DNA of 64,000 nucleotides. It comes from Alishewanella aestuarii B11 (GTDB lineage: Bacteria; Pseudomonadota; Gammaproteobacteria; Enterobacterales; Alteromonadaceae). The position numbers and the translations under genes are program-made. The first letter of the stretch is position 1; every line of letters begins with the position of its first letter. The notes below the pieces were generated by a model. It saw nothing but the letters and a program-made list of their open reading frames with translations. It did not search any database and was not told the DNA's origin. Shown here in pieces: positions 7,139-16,152 of the stretch. The DNA lies in NCBI RefSeq assembly GCF_000280055.1, contig NZ_ALAB01000028.1, positions 62,001 to 126,000 of the forward strand, written 5' to 3'.

Positions 7139-8887
7139 ATGCCGAAGAAATATTTCAAACTAAATGCGTTTGCACTGCTGTGCCTACCCGCAGCATTGTT
7201 AACAAATGCCGCAAACGCAGACGATAACAACCAATATCAGGATGGCCCGGTTACCCGGGTTATTGTTAAGTATAAAGAAAGCCAGACCGATAATCTGACA
7301 CGCAGTCTGCCGGCAGCCGTCGCTCAGCAGCGCCGGGCTGAGCGGATGCAGGCCAAAGCTGAGCGTTTTAGTCAGCGTGCCGGCAAGTCAGTGAAGTTTG
7401 TGCGGGAAACCGCATTGGAACGCCATGCGGTATTTAGCGCCGACCGTCGCCTGTCGGCCAAGGAAACAGCGGCACTGCTCAGCCAATTAGCAGCAGATGA
7501 CGAAGTAGAATTAGTCGAAGAAGATGTGCTGCTACAAGCAGCTCTGACTCCAAACGATACCCAGTATGCCAACCAATGGCATTACTATGAGAATACCGGC
7601 GGTATTCGCGCCCCGGCAGCCTGGGACAGAGCCACGGGTCAGGGCGTAGTCGTGGCGGTACTGGATACCGGCTACCGGCCACATGCCGATCTGAATGCCA
7701 ATATTCTGCCCGGCTACGATATGATTTCCGATACCTTTATCGCCAATGATGGCGGCGGCCGTGACAGCGATGCCCGCGATCCGGGAGACTGGACCAATGC
7801 CGGCGAGTGTGGCGGCGGTCAACCAACCTCCTTCCGCGCTTCCAGCTGGCACGGTACGCACGTGGCCGGTACCATTGCAGCTGTTACCAACAATAACACC
7901 GGGGTTGCCGGCGTTGCTTATAACGCCAAGATCGTACCGGTGCGGGTATTAGGTAAGTGCGGTGGTTATACCTCTGATATCGCTGACGGTATTATCTGGG
8001 CAGCCGGTGGCACTGTGTCGGGCGTACCGGCTAATGCGAATCCAGCCAGTGTTATCAATATGAGTCTGGGTGGCTCTGGTAGCTGTTCTACCACCACTCA
8101 GAATGCGATTAACCAGGCGCGCAGCCGTGGTGCTGTCGTTGTTGTTGCCGCCGGTAACAGTAACTCAAACGCCAATAACTTTAACCCGGGTAACTGTGCC
8201 GGCGTGGTTAACGTCGCCGCAACCAACCGTCAGGGCGGTCGCGCCAGCTACTCTAATACTGGTACCAGCGTTGATGTCGCAGCACCGGGTGGCCAGATGA
8301 CCTCAGCCAATGACCCGAATGGCGTACTGTCTACCTATAACTCTGGCAGCACTACGCCGGGCAATGACAGCTACGGCTACAGTCAGGGTACCTCTATGGC
8401 GGCGCCACACGTGGCCGGTGTTGCAGCGCTGATTAAGCAGGTGAAACCCTCTGCCACCCCGGATGAAATTGAGACCATCCTGAAAAATACCGCTCGCAGC
8501 TTCCCGGCAACCTGCAGTGGCTGTGGTACCGGCATTGTTGATGCCAATGCCGCAGTGCAAGCTGCTCAGGGTTCAGGTGGCACCGGCGGTGGCGGCACTG
8601 TGTCCAACCTGTCGGCTACTACCAATAACTGGCTACACTACACTGTCACGGTACCTGCTGGTATGCGGACGCTCACCGCCAGTATTTCCGGTGGCACCGG
8701 CGATGCCGATCTCTATGTTCGTCGCGGCGCCAGACCGACTACCACAACCTATACCTGTCGTCCGTATCTGCAAGGTAACAATGAAACTTGCAATATCAGC
8801 AATCCAGCTGCAGACGTATGGCACGTTAGTATCCGTGCTTACAGCAGTTTCAGCGGTGTGACCCTGACAGTGAGTTACAATCCGTAA
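7139..8887 (+). CDS. Secreted S8 subtilisin-like serine protease with PPC domain
   Basis: A 582-residue extracellular protease. Order: signal peptide (1 to about 27, ending NANA-DD), I9-like propeptide (about 38-132), S8 catalytic domain with Asp176 (VAVLDTGY), His238 (SWHGTHVAG), oxyanion Asn340 (AAGN) and Ser419 (QGTSMAAPHVAG), a Gly-rich linker, and a C-terminal pre-peptidase (PPC) domain (about 485-582, DADLYVRRG). Cysteine pairs fit an exported enzyme. ATG 7139 is preceded by AAGG and gives a proper signal peptide; an ATG 23 codons upstream does not. Export is probably Sec plus type II secretion. It is monocistronic and ends in a strong terminator. Substrate range cannot be read. Confidence 0.95.
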   Translation: MPKKYFKLNAFALLCLPAALLTNAANADDNNQYQDGPVTRVIVKYKESQTDNLTRSLPAAVAQQRRAERMQAKAERFSQRAGKSVKFVRETALERHAVFSADRRLSAKETAALLSQLAADDEVELVEEDVLLQAALTPNDTQYANQWHYYENTGGIRAPAAWDRATGQGVVVAVLDTGYRPHADLNANILPGYDMISDTFIANDGGGRDSDARDPGDWTNAGECGGGQPTSFRASSWHGTHVAGTIAAVTNNNTGVAGVAYNAKIVPVRVLGKCGGYTSDIADGIIWAAGGTVSGVPANANPASVINMSLGGSGSCSTTTQNAINQARSRGAVVVVAAGNSNSNANNFNPGNCAGVVNVAATNRQGGRASYSNTGTSVDVAAPGGQMTSANDPNGVLSTYNSGSTTPGNDSYGYSQGTSMAAPHVAGVAALIKQVKPSATPDEIETILKNTARSFPATCSGCGTGIVDANAAVQAAQGSGGTGGGGTVSNLSATTNNWLHYTVTVPAGMRTLTASISGGTGDADLYVRRGARPTTTTYTCRPYLQGNNETCNISNPAADVWHVSIRAYSSFSGVTLTVSYNP

Positions 8888-8914
8888 CTTAAGTCAGTAC
8901 CAGATAAGTAAGTG

Positions 8915-8945
8915 ACAACGGTAGCGCAAGCTACCGTTGTTTTTT
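8915..8945 (+). terminator. Rho-independent terminator of the protease gene
   Basis: Perfect 11-bp stem ACAACGGTAGC / GCTACCGTTGT with a GCAA tetraloop followed by TTTTT, 28 bases after the stop codon. It lies between convergent genes. Confidence 0.92.
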
Positions 8946-8965
8946 AGAGCAAAGGTAAAGGCTCC

Positions 8966-10168
8966 CTAGTCAGCAAAGCTGATCTTACCCACAGTAATGG
9001 CCGGCATAGCTTCACTGGTAGCAGTAAAGGTGTCAGAGCTGCCGGCGACACTTTCATTCGCCAGCACGGCAAATAATACGGCTTCTTTGGCGTCCGGCAA
9101 AATCGCCAACTCAGCGGTAGTTCGCAGCGGAAACTGTGGCAGTTGCTGCTGAATTTGCTGCATTAACAGCGGGTTATGGATGCCGCCGCCACTGGCGTAA
9201 ATAACAGTAGGCTGTGCTGCTACCGTTAGCTGCTGTACTACACGCACAATGGCTGTTGCACTAAAGCAGTTTAACGTGGCCAGCACATCTGCCGGGCTTA
9301 GCGCAGTGCAACCACTTTGTTGCTGCGCCTGCTGCAGGTACTGCAAATTAAACACCTCAGGCCCGGTGGTTTTGGGCAAACTCAGGCTGAAAAACGGATG
9401 CTGCAGTAACGCCGCCAATAATGCCGGCGCCACCTTGCCACTGCTGGCGATTCTGGCATCGGCATCATATTGCAAGGCCGGATAGTACTGCCGGACATAG
9501 GCATCCATCATGGTATTACCCGGGCCGAGATCCGTACTAAACACCTTGTTCAGATCGGCATCTGCCGGCAAATAGGTAAGATTAGCAATGCCGCCAATAT
9601 TCAGCAGAATACGGTTTTCCTGAGCGGAGCCAAAGAGTAAATAATCACCATAGGCCGCCAGTGGTGCGCCTTCGCCGCCAGCCGCGATATGTTTTTGCCG
9701 AAAGTCACTGACGGTAATAATGCCGGTATGCACCGCAAGGTGATCACCATCTCCCAGTTGCAAGGTCGCGTTGCCCCACGCCGGATCCTGATGCTGCCGC
9801 AACGGGCAGTGATAGACGGTCTGACCGTGACTGGCGATCAGGTCCACCTCTGACGCCGGCACCTGCCAGTCGCGTAATGCCTGATTGATCATAGCCGCAT
9901 GCTGCAGGGCAATCCATGGATGCAATAATGTCAGTTGCTGTAAATCAACCTGCCGTTTGGCAAATACCGCCTGCACCCGGCTGCGAAATTCATCCTGATA
10001 AGGCACGGTGATAAACTGCTCGACGGTGACGCTGGTATGCTGGCCGCTACCACTAATTAAGCACAGCGCGATATCCAGCCCATCTAACGAAGTCCCACTC
10101 ATTAAACCGATAATGCGGCGGCTGGGTTTGGCGGCCAGTTGATATAACTTGGTTATGTGACTATGCAT
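8966..10168 (-). CDS. anmK: Anhydro-N-acetylmuramic acid kinase AnmK
   Basis: A 400-residue ASKHA-fold kinase. The N-terminal IGLMSGTSLDGLDIALCLI is the AnmK signature; LLNIGGIANLTYL, DLGPGNTMMDAYV and YASGGGIHNPLL are the other phosphate and sugar-binding segments. AnmK hydrolyses the 1,6-anhydro bond of anhydroMurNAc and phosphorylates it, giving MurNAc-6-P, the substrate of MurQ (37423). The protein is a little longer than E. coli AnmK (369 aa), mostly at both ends. AAGGA lies about 10 bases before ATG 10168. It is monocistronic here, separate from the other muramic-acid genes at 31.7-39.5 kb. Confidence 0.94.
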   Translation of the reverse strand: MHSHITKLYQLAAKPSRRIIGLMSGTSLDGLDIALCLISGSGQHTSVTVEQFITVPYQDEFRSRVQAVFAKRQVDLQQLTLLHPWIALQHAAMINQALRDWQVPASEVDLIASHGQTVYHCPLRQHQDPAWGNATLQLGDGDHLAVHTGIITVSDFRQKHIAAGGEGAPLAAYGDYLLFGSAQENRILLNIGGIANLTYLPADADLNKVFSTDLGPGNTMMDAYVRQYYPALQYDADARIASSGKVAPALLAALLQHPFFSLSLPKTTGPEVFNLQYLQQAQQQSGCTALSPADVLATLNCFSATAIVRVVQQLTVAAQPTVIYASGGGIHNPLLMQQIQQQLPQFPLRTTAELAILPDAKEAVLFAVLANESVAGSSDTFTATSEAMPAITVGKISFAD

Positions 10169-10294
10169 GCGTAGCGCATCCTTAATTTTTTTCTAAAACA
10201 ACAACACCAGGCGCCGCTTTCGTTCGTATACTTACGCCGAACACTGTTATCACTCAGTGCCCATACTAACCCAGAACCATGAACGGAGAAAATG

Positions 10295-10666
10295 ATGATT
10301 AGTTATGTAACCTTAGGTGTCAGTGATCTTGCTGCAGCCCGCAAGTTTTATGGTGATTTACTGGCTGAGCTTGGTGCCAAAACCTTGTTAAATATGGATC
10401 GGATCACCTTTTTTGGTAAGAGCATGAAAGAACCCATGCTGGCTGTATGTATTCCGTTCAATCAGCAAGCCGCAGCGCCAGGTAATGGCAATATGGTGTC
10501 TTTGGCTCCAGGCTCAAAAGCAGCGGTTGATCAGCTGTATCATAAAGCCATTGCGCTGGGTGCCACTTGCGATGGTGCACCGGGTCAACGCATTCCAAAT
10601 ACCTTCTACGGTGCCTATGTAAAGGATGCCGATGGTAATAAACTTTGCTTTTGTCATTTCGGTTAA
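10295..10666 (+). CDS. VOC (glyoxalase/bleomycin resistance) family protein
   Basis: A 123-residue single VOC-domain protein: two beta-alpha-beta-beta-beta modules, the first starting YVTLGVSDLAAARKFYGDLL, the second with YHKAIALGATCDG and ending YVKDADGNKLCFCHF. The C-terminal GNKLCF is the usual metal-binding position, although the Glu ligand expected in the last strand is not evident. The second of two tandem ATGs is chosen since GGAG lies 6 bases upstream. It is followed after 2 bases by the bicupin gene, so the two are co-transcribed. No function can be assigned. Confidence 0.82.
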   Translation: MISYVTLGVSDLAAARKFYGDLLAELGAKTLLNMDRITFFGKSMKEPMLAVCIPFNQQAAAPGNGNMVSLAPGSKAAVDQLYHKAIALGATCDGAPGQRIPNTFYGAYVKDADGNKLCFCHFG

Positions 10667-10668
10667 GC

Positions 10669-11364
10669 ATGCAGATTAACGCCGATTTTAGTGCCCGGGT
10701 AGTGCTGTTGCCGGGCCAACAACAATTTGTGCCATCCCCTCTGCCCGGTGTAAGCCGGGTGATGTTAGACCGTGCTGGTGACGAAGTCGCACGCGCTACC
10801 AGTCTGGTACGTTATGCAGCAGGCTCGGGTTATAGCAGCCATCGCCATGATGGCGGTGAAGAAATACTGGTGCTGGACGGCATCTTTTCAGATGAACACG
10901 GCCACTATCCTGCTGGCAGCTACCTGCGTAATCCACCGGGCAGTAGCCACCAGCCATACTCTGAGCAGGGTTGTCTGCTGCTGGTAAAACTTTGGCAATT
11001 TGCCGCTGACGATCACACTAAGCTGGTCATTGATACCAATAATAGGAGCTGGCTCCCCGGTTTAGTGCCTGGGCTAAGTGTACTGCCTTTACATGAGCAT
11101 AACGGTGTTAACACCGCCTTAGTGCGCTGGGCCGCCAATACCCAATTTAACCGCCACACCCATCCCGGTGGCGAGGAAATCCTGGTGCTGGACGGTGTTT
11201 TCCGCGATGAGTTTGCGGAATATCCCAAGGGTACTTGGTTGCGCAATCCCCGCTATAGCAGCCATACCCCTTTTACTGGCGAGACTGGCGCCCTGATCTA
11301 TGTTAAAACCGGACACTTAGGCGCTAATTTACTGGGTGACAAATTTATCGCTGCCTTTAGTTAA
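10669..11364 (+). CDS. Duplicated ChrR-like cupin protein (bicupin)
   Basis: A 232-residue protein made of two homologous ChrR-type cupin domains (about 1-115 and 116-232). Both carry the metal-binding pattern: SSHRHDGGEEILVLDGIF...SSHQP in the first and NRHTHPGGEEILVLDGVF...SSHTP in the second. ChrR cupins are usually the C-terminal, zinc-binding half of an anti-sigma factor that senses singlet oxygen; here the anti-sigma domain is missing and no sigma gene is adjacent, so a dioxygenase-like or binding role is possible. It lies 2 bases after the VOC gene. Confidence 0.82.
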   Translation: MQINADFSARVVLLPGQQQFVPSPLPGVSRVMLDRAGDEVARATSLVRYAAGSGYSSHRHDGGEEILVLDGIFSDEHGHYPAGSYLRNPPGSSHQPYSEQGCLLLVKLWQFAADDHTKLVIDTNNRSWLPGLVPGLSVLPLHEHNGVNTALVRWAANTQFNRHTHPGGEEILVLDGVFRDEFAEYPKGTWLRNPRYSSHTPFTGETGALIYVKTGHLGANLLGDKFIAAFS

Positions 11365-11433
11365 GGTCGTGATTGCCAGCTGTTGCTTTTTTGTGCTAGA
11401 TTTTGCGCCCTTTTCTGATAAAGCTAGCCTGTG

Positions 11434-12621
11434 ATGGATTTGTTAACACTCACTATTGTCAATGCCTTTATCGCGCTGGTGGCAACCGCCGTGCTGGTAT
11501 TGCAGGATAGTGCAGATCGGCAATTCCGTTACCAGCGCTATTTTGTGTTGGCCGGCCTGTGCATGCTGCTAAACGCCAGTTTCAGCGCCTTGCGCTATGC
11601 CGGTTACCCCCTGCCGTACTGGTTGTTTCCAGCCCTGACCAACAGCCTGAGTGTTGGCGCCAGCCTGGCATTGGCTGCAGGTATTCACCGCCATTTGCAA
11701 AAACCCGGTAAACGCTTTGGTTTATTGCTGGTGTTTATGCTGATTTATGCCCTGCATTTTGTCGACTATATCAGCAACAACCTTGGGTACCGGATGCTTC
11801 TCAATATCCCGATAGTACTGCTGGTTAATTTCTGGTGTATTGCCATGCTTTGGCAGGCCCGGCATTCAGAACTGGGTAAGGTCTATCTGGCGTTTATGGC
11901 GACCTTTATCTTTAATATCCTGCAATTTGGTGGGCGATCTACTTACCTGCTACTGGAGCAAACCCAGGTTCTTAATACAAACTATAGCGCTCTGGTGCAT
12001 AGCATAGGTTTTTTCTGCCTGACGGTTTTCGCCATTCTGATTTTTTGCTGCATTATTATGCTTAGCCACCGGCAACAAAAACTGATGTTACAGCAGCTAT
12101 CTGAGCGCGATGCGCTAACCGGCTTATTAAACCGCCGCACCCTGGACCTCAGGCTGGCAGCCGAATTTAATCGTTGTCAGCGCAAGGGCAGCAGCTTAAG
12201 TTTGCTGTTGCTGGATGCTGATCACTTCAAGAAAATTAACGATACCCTTGGCCATGCTGCCGGCGATCAGGCAGTACAGCATATCGCGCGGATCGCCGAT
12301 CAACAGCTACGCGATTATGATCTGTTGTTTCGCTTTGGTGGCGAAGAGTTCTTACTTTGCTTACCGGATACCGACCATTCTACAGCGCTACAGATCGCTG
12401 AGCGGCTGCGTCACAGCATCGAAAAGCAAGCAGTGCAGGCAACAGAGCCCTTTACGCTCACCGTGAGTATTGGCGTGGCCAGTAGCCCGGGAACGGCAGA
12501 TTGGCAAAGCTTGCTAAAGCATGCCGATCAAGCGCTTTATATGGCAAAGTTCCGCGGCCGCAATCAGGTACAAAGCTTTTCCGCCGTCAAATTAGAACAT
12601 GCCACTGCTATCTCGGACTAA
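11434..12621 (+). CDS. Membrane diguanylate cyclase (GGDEF)
   Basis: A 395-residue protein. About 215 N-terminal residues form roughly seven membrane spans (first: LTLTIVNAFIALVATAVLVL), followed by a GGDEF domain starting ERDALTGLLNRRTLD. The catalytic signature is GGEEF (FRFGGEEFLLC), active in many cyclases, and an inhibitory I-site RDYD lies five residues upstream, so product inhibition by c-di-GMP is expected. GTG 11431 or ATG 11434 can start; neither has a clear ribosome binding site. A deleted copy follows at 12749. Confidence 0.9.
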   Translation: MDLLTLTIVNAFIALVATAVLVLQDSADRQFRYQRYFVLAGLCMLLNASFSALRYAGYPLPYWLFPALTNSLSVGASLALAAGIHRHLQKPGKRFGLLLVFMLIYALHFVDYISNNLGYRMLLNIPIVLLVNFWCIAMLWQARHSELGKVYLAFMATFIFNILQFGGRSTYLLLEQTQVLNTNYSALVHSIGFFCLTVFAILIFCCIIMLSHRQQKLMLQQLSERDALTGLLNRRTLDLRLAAEFNRCQRKGSSLSLLLLDADHFKKINDTLGHAAGDQAVQHIARIADQQLRDYDLLFRFGGEEFLLCLPDTDHSTALQIAERLRHSIEKQAVQATEPFTLTVSIGVASSPGTADWQSLLKHADQALYMAKFRGRNQVQSFSAVKLEHATAISD

Positions 12622-12748
12622 TCACAGCCAAAATCCAGCAGCAAATGTTTCTTTTTTAGAAAAATGAGCTAAGATACCTCTTATTAAGCACAGCATTAAT
12701 TATCTTATTCTGTTAGTCTTGGATTGATCTAACAGGGGTACTACGTAT

Positions 12749-13024
12749 ATGGACATACTCACCCTCGCCATGGTGAACTTTTTTGTAAAAGGCACTGCCG
12801 CCGACGAGGCACTAAAAGTCGCAGAGCGTTTGCGCCAACATATCGAAAATAGCATTATTGACGAGTTACCAGCGCTCAAACTCACCGTCAGTATTGGCAT
12901 TAGCACCCTGGTTTCAGGGCAAAATTTCCACGAGCTGGTCCAGCAGGCAGATCAGGCTCTTTATAGCGCCAAGCAACAAGGGCGTAATCAGAGCCTGCAC
13001 TTTCAGGCAGCAAACTGTGATTAA
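12749..13024 (+). pseudogene. Internally deleted GGDEF paralogue
   Basis: A 91-codon ORF whose first 11 residues (MDILTLAMVNF) match the start of the preceding diguanylate cyclase (MDLLTLTIVNA) and whose last 70 (KVAERLRQHIE, LTVSIGIS, ADQALYSAKQQGRNQ) match its end. The membrane part and the GGDEF motif are missing, so it cannot make c-di-GMP. The simplest reading is a tandem duplicate that lost about 900 bases in frame. The ORF is still open and could be translated. Confidence 0.75.
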
Positions 13025-13145
13025 TCGCAAAGACCGGCTACAGGGTGGCGTACAGCCGCCTGAATTAAAGTTGACCGCATGCCAATTTAGGTTAATTATT
13101 AGGCAACGCGCACTGTGCCGCGCCCCTCTTATCAGGCGGATAACT

Positions 13146-13901
13146 ATGCAAAAATACGCCTTACTTGCGCTGTTGCTATTATGTCGGCCCGTCTTTGCTC
13201 ATTCCCCTTTACTGCTCTGTTATGAATTACAGGAAAATTCGACCGTAGAAACCAGCCTGGGGATTGGACTGGAACAGATTTTTGAGTTTCAGGCCAAGGT
13301 TGTCGCTGATGCCTTACAAAGCCTGGCCGTGCCCTATCAATTACAACGACTGCCCTGGCGCCGCTGCCTGGCGGCGGTAAGCCGCGGTGAGCTGGATGGC
13401 GTGATCGGTGTCGGCTGGACTGCAGAACGCGATCAGGCATACCACTTCCCAAGATCAGAGCTGGAGCCAGATCCAACTAAGCGATTACTGCACCTGAGTT
13501 ACTCTATCTATACCCGTTATGACAGCCCGCTGCAGTGGGATGGTCAGCAGCTGACAGGTATCGCACATGGCCTGGCGGCTCCGAAAGGTTATGTCGCCGA
13601 ACAGCGCCTGCAACAGCTGGGCGTTTGGCGTGAACTGGATGCAACCCTGGACTCTGGCATTGATCTGGTTTTAAAACACCGGCTGGATGGTTATGTACTG
13701 CCGGATGAGGTGGCAGCAACCCAACTTAAAGGCCACCCCGAGGCCGACAAAATCCGCAAGCTTGAACCGCGGTTTATGGCACAGCCGCTGTTTTTGGCAT
13801 TCAGCCGCCAAAGCAGCAAACTTAACGACGAGCGACGCGCCAAGCTCTGGCAACAAATTGAATTATCGCGGGAAAAGTTACTCAGTCAGGAAACGCAGTA
13901 G
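13146..13901 (+). CDS. Periplasmic solute-binding protein (SBP_bac_3-like)
   Basis: A 251-residue exported protein with signal peptide (MQKYALLALLLLCRPVFA, about 18 residues). It resembles family-3 amino-acid-binding or transporter substrate-binding domains: VADALQSLAVPYQLQRLPWRRCLAAVSRGELDGVIG is the typical first-lobe pattern, with PLFLAFSRQS in the second. No ABC permease or ATPase is adjacent, so it may act as a sensor or an orphan binding protein. ATG 13146 gives the signal peptide; longer in-frame extensions overlap the preceding fragment. Confidence 0.78.
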   Translation: MQKYALLALLLLCRPVFAHSPLLLCYELQENSTVETSLGIGLEQIFEFQAKVVADALQSLAVPYQLQRLPWRRCLAAVSRGELDGVIGVGWTAERDQAYHFPRSELEPDPTKRLLHLSYSIYTRYDSPLQWDGQQLTGIAHGLAAPKGYVAEQRLQQLGVWRELDATLDSGIDLVLKHRLDGYVLPDEVAATQLKGHPEADKIRKLEPRFMAQPLFLAFSRQSSKLNDERRAKLWQQIELSREKLLSQETQ

Positions 13902-13930
13902 GCTGCAGCTGACACAAGTAGTGCCAGCCG

Positions 13931-14410
13931 CTAGCGACTGCGCAACCAAAGCCCCAGCGCTGTACTGTAGCCCAAGGATTTCGCCGTGACCTGCCCCTGA
14001 GCATCCAGCACATAGTAGGTTGGAAACGCCTGGATCTGATAATCGACCGCTAGCTGTTGATTACCCAACAATACCGGCACCTGTAAATCCAGATCGGCGA
14101 CAAAGTCTGCCACCTGCTCTGCCGAATCATACTGTAAGGCAATGGCATAAACGGCCAGTCCGTCGTTATCGGCTTGCAGGTACTTCAGGTTAGGCATACT
14201 TAAGCGGCAGATGCCGCACCAGGGCGCAAAAAAATATAACAGGGTTTGCTTACCCTCCAGCTCAGCAGAGCGGAACAAAGCGCCGTCGGCCGCAATGGCA
14301 ATAAAGGCTGGCGCGGGCGTACCGCTGGCTAATAATGGCCGCTCTTTATACCAGCTTAGGCCAAAAAAAATCGCCAGCGCCAATACGATACTTAGAATCC
14401 AGGATTTCAT
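13931..14410 (-). CDS. Membrane-anchored TlpA/redoxin-like thioredoxin protein
   Basis: A 159-residue protein with one N-terminal membrane span (WILSIVLALAIFFGLSWY) and a periplasmic thioredoxin fold carrying the active site WCGIC (FFAPWCGICRLSMPNL) and the cis-proline segment QAFPTYYVLD. It probably reduces or isomerises disulfides in the periplasm, for example in cytochrome or copper-protein maturation. ATG 14410 removes an unlikely 35-residue extension. It is divergent from a PCu(A)C chaperone across a palindrome, which supports a metal or redox theme. Confidence 0.86.
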   Translation of the reverse strand: MKSWILSIVLALAIFFGLSWYKERPLLASGTPAPAFIAIAADGALFRSAELEGKQTLLYFFAPWCGICRLSMPNLKYLQADNDGLAVYAIALQYDSAEQVADFVADLDLQVPVLLGNQQLAVDYQIQAFPTYYVLDAQGQVTAKSLGYSTALGLWLRSR

Positions 14411-14506
14411 GCACAACTCGGCCAGACAACAATCATAGTCAGACTGTAGCCTGCTTTGCTGATCAAGATCCAGCCTGCCCCAGACAATTGGCTGAAGGCA
14501 ATAGCA

Positions 14507-14525
14507 GTGCGACATATTGTCGCAC
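14507..14525. promoter_or_regulatory. Perfect 19-bp palindrome, candidate operator
   Basis: GTGCGACA-TAT-TGTCGCAC is perfectly symmetric and lies between the divergent redoxin (start 14410) and PCu(A)C (start 14605) genes. There is no T-tract, and the position suits a dimeric regulator controlling both. The cognate factor is unknown. Confidence 0.5.
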
Positions 14526-14604
14526 CCGCTGGCTCATCACTTGTCAGGGCGCCGCTTTATCGCTACCGTAGGCAGGATATGGCTTACTCTATCAAGGACC
14601 TGTT

Positions 14605-15036
14605 ATGCGTTTTCTGCCCGCTTTGATCTTGCTGCTTGGTTTCACGTCACCCCTTGTTGCCGCCGCACCCTTAGTATTAAAACAGGGCGAAGTACGGCTG
14701 CCGATGCCGGGCAGAACCCTCACCGCCGGTTACTTTACCGCAGAAAACAGTGCCAGCCATGAAGTGGAGCTGGTTAAGGCCAGCAGCCCGGCCTTTGCCC
14801 GGGTGGAATTGCACCAACATATCCGCCAGGACGACGTGATGCGGATGGTGGAAGTCGAGTCGATTAGTCTCGAGCCCGGTGCTACCCTGGTGTTTCAACC
14901 CGGTGGTTTGCATCTGATGCTATTCGAACCTCAGGTCGAGCTGCGCCTGGGCGACAGCGTCCGGGTTTCGCTGTACTTCGCCGATGGCAGCAGCCAGGAC
15001 TTTGAGCTGCCGCTGGCCGAAATGCCGCGCCGCTAG
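14605..15036 (+). CDS. PCu(A)C periplasmic copper chaperone
   Basis: A 143-residue protein with a signal peptide (cleavage near VAA-AP, residue 21) and the PCu(A)C copper site: a His-Met pattern HQHIRQDDVMRM followed about 20 residues later by GGLHLML. Such proteins deliver Cu(I) to the CuA or CuB centre of cytochrome oxidase from the periplasm. Neighbours are a divergent thioredoxin-like gene and a PepSY membrane protein 44 bases downstream, which fits a small copper or respiratory cluster. Confidence 0.88.
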   Translation: MRFLPALILLLGFTSPLVAAAPLVLKQGEVRLPMPGRTLTAGYFTAENSASHEVELVKASSPAFARVELHQHIRQDDVMRMVEVESISLEPGATLVFQPGGLHLMLFEPQVELRLGDSVRVSLYFADGSSQDFELPLAEMPRR

Positions 15037-15080
15037 ACATTTTAACGCCCAAGGCCCTCTTTCGCGCCGCAGGATGCCGC

Positions 15081-15791
15081 ATGCTTAAAATTTGCCGTTG
15101 GCTACATAACTGGCTGGGCCTAATCCTGGTCATTCAGATTATCTGCTGGTTTTTGAGCGGCCTGGTGATGGCCATTATGCCGATTGAACAGGTGCGGGGT
15201 GAACATCTGCGCCAAACCCTGGCCAGCGACTGGCAAAGCGCTGCACTGGCTCCCGCCGCTGTGTTGGCGAAACATCAGGCCGGTGCCGGCCTGACGCTGA
15301 GCCAGCGACTTATACTGCAGGAGCAGCAACTCGCCGCTATACCCGTCTATCTGGTGGCAGATCAGGGACAGTTATATCGCTATCACGCGGCCACAGGTGC
15401 CATGCTGGAACCATTAACCGAGCCGCAGATCCGGCAATTGGCAGCCGCCCAATATCTTGGCGCTGGCCAGTTACGACAAAGCCATTTGCTATCGCAGCTG
15501 CCAGCAGAAGTGAAAAATCTGACACCACCGCTGTGGCAGGTACAGTTTAGCGATGCCGACCACACCACCTTTTATCTGGATCCGGCAACCGGCGTAGTGC
15601 AGCGGGTCAGAACCCAGGGCTGGCGCATCTTCGACTTTTTCTGGATGCTGCATATTATGGATTACCGCGACCGCAGTAACTTTAATAACCCGCTGTTAAT
15701 TAGCAGCGCGGCCGCAGCTTTGCTATTTACCCTCACCGGCCTGGTACTACTCTGGCAGCGGCTGCGCCCAAGACGGCGCTATACCGCATAG
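15081..15791 (+). CDS. PepSY domain membrane protein
   Basis: A 236-residue protein with an N-terminal membrane span (WLGLILVIQIICWFLSGLVM), a periplasmic PepSY-like region (VQFSDADHTTFYLDPATGVV) and a C-terminal span (LLISSAAAALLFTLTGLVLLW). The N-terminal RWLHNWLGL and the WMLHIMDY...N pattern are typical of PepSY-associated TM proteins linked to iron or copper uptake and reductases. It probably forms an operon with the PCu(A)C gene. Confidence 0.82.
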   Translation: MLKICRWLHNWLGLILVIQIICWFLSGLVMAIMPIEQVRGEHLRQTLASDWQSAALAPAAVLAKHQAGAGLTLSQRLILQEQQLAAIPVYLVADQGQLYRYHAATGAMLEPLTEPQIRQLAAAQYLGAGQLRQSHLLSQLPAEVKNLTPPLWQVQFSDADHTTFYLDPATGVVQRVRTQGWRIFDFFWMLHIMDYRDRSNFNNPLLISSAAAALLFTLTGLVLLWQRLRPRRRYTA

Positions 15792-15903
15792 CACCCGGGC
15801 GTTTTACCGGCACCACTGCGCTTATCCGGGCTGATAAATGAGCTTGAGTGCGCTGCCGGCATTGCCTACAATGCCGCATCGCAATTTTAATGGCAGAATC
15901 AAG

Positions 15904-16152
15904 ATGACCGACAGCAGCTCCCGCCCGACCTTACCAGACCGTTTATCAGTAAATCCACGCAGCAAATTCTATGATGCGGCAATTTTCGAACACGAAGTTG
16001 GCATCAAACTTAACGGTAAAGAGCGTTTTGACGTAGAAGAATATTGCATCAGCGAAGGCTGGGTAAAGGTCGCCTCCGCCAAAGCACTGGATCGCCGTGG
16101 CCAGCCATTATTACTGACCGTAAAAGGCACAGTAGAAGCCTTTTACCGCTAA
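15904..16152 (+). CDS. DUF3297 family protein
   Basis: An 82-residue protein, small and soluble, with the DUF3297 pattern: [40 protein letters not shown] and VKGTVEAFY at the end. The function is unknown. ATG 15904 is chosen over an upstream ATG because the family begins here. Its 3' end overlaps the 3' end of the broken map gene by 4 bases (convergent). Confidence 0.87.
   Translation: MTDSSSRPTLPDRLSVNPRSKFYDAAIFEHEVGIKLNGKERFDVEEYCISEGWVKVASAKALDRRGQPLLLTVKGTVEAFYR

Noticed and set aside
12858-13145. Upstream in-frame extension of the solute-binding protein gene
   Set aside because: It overlaps the deleted GGDEF copy in another frame, has no ribosome binding site, and would hide the signal peptide starting at 13146.
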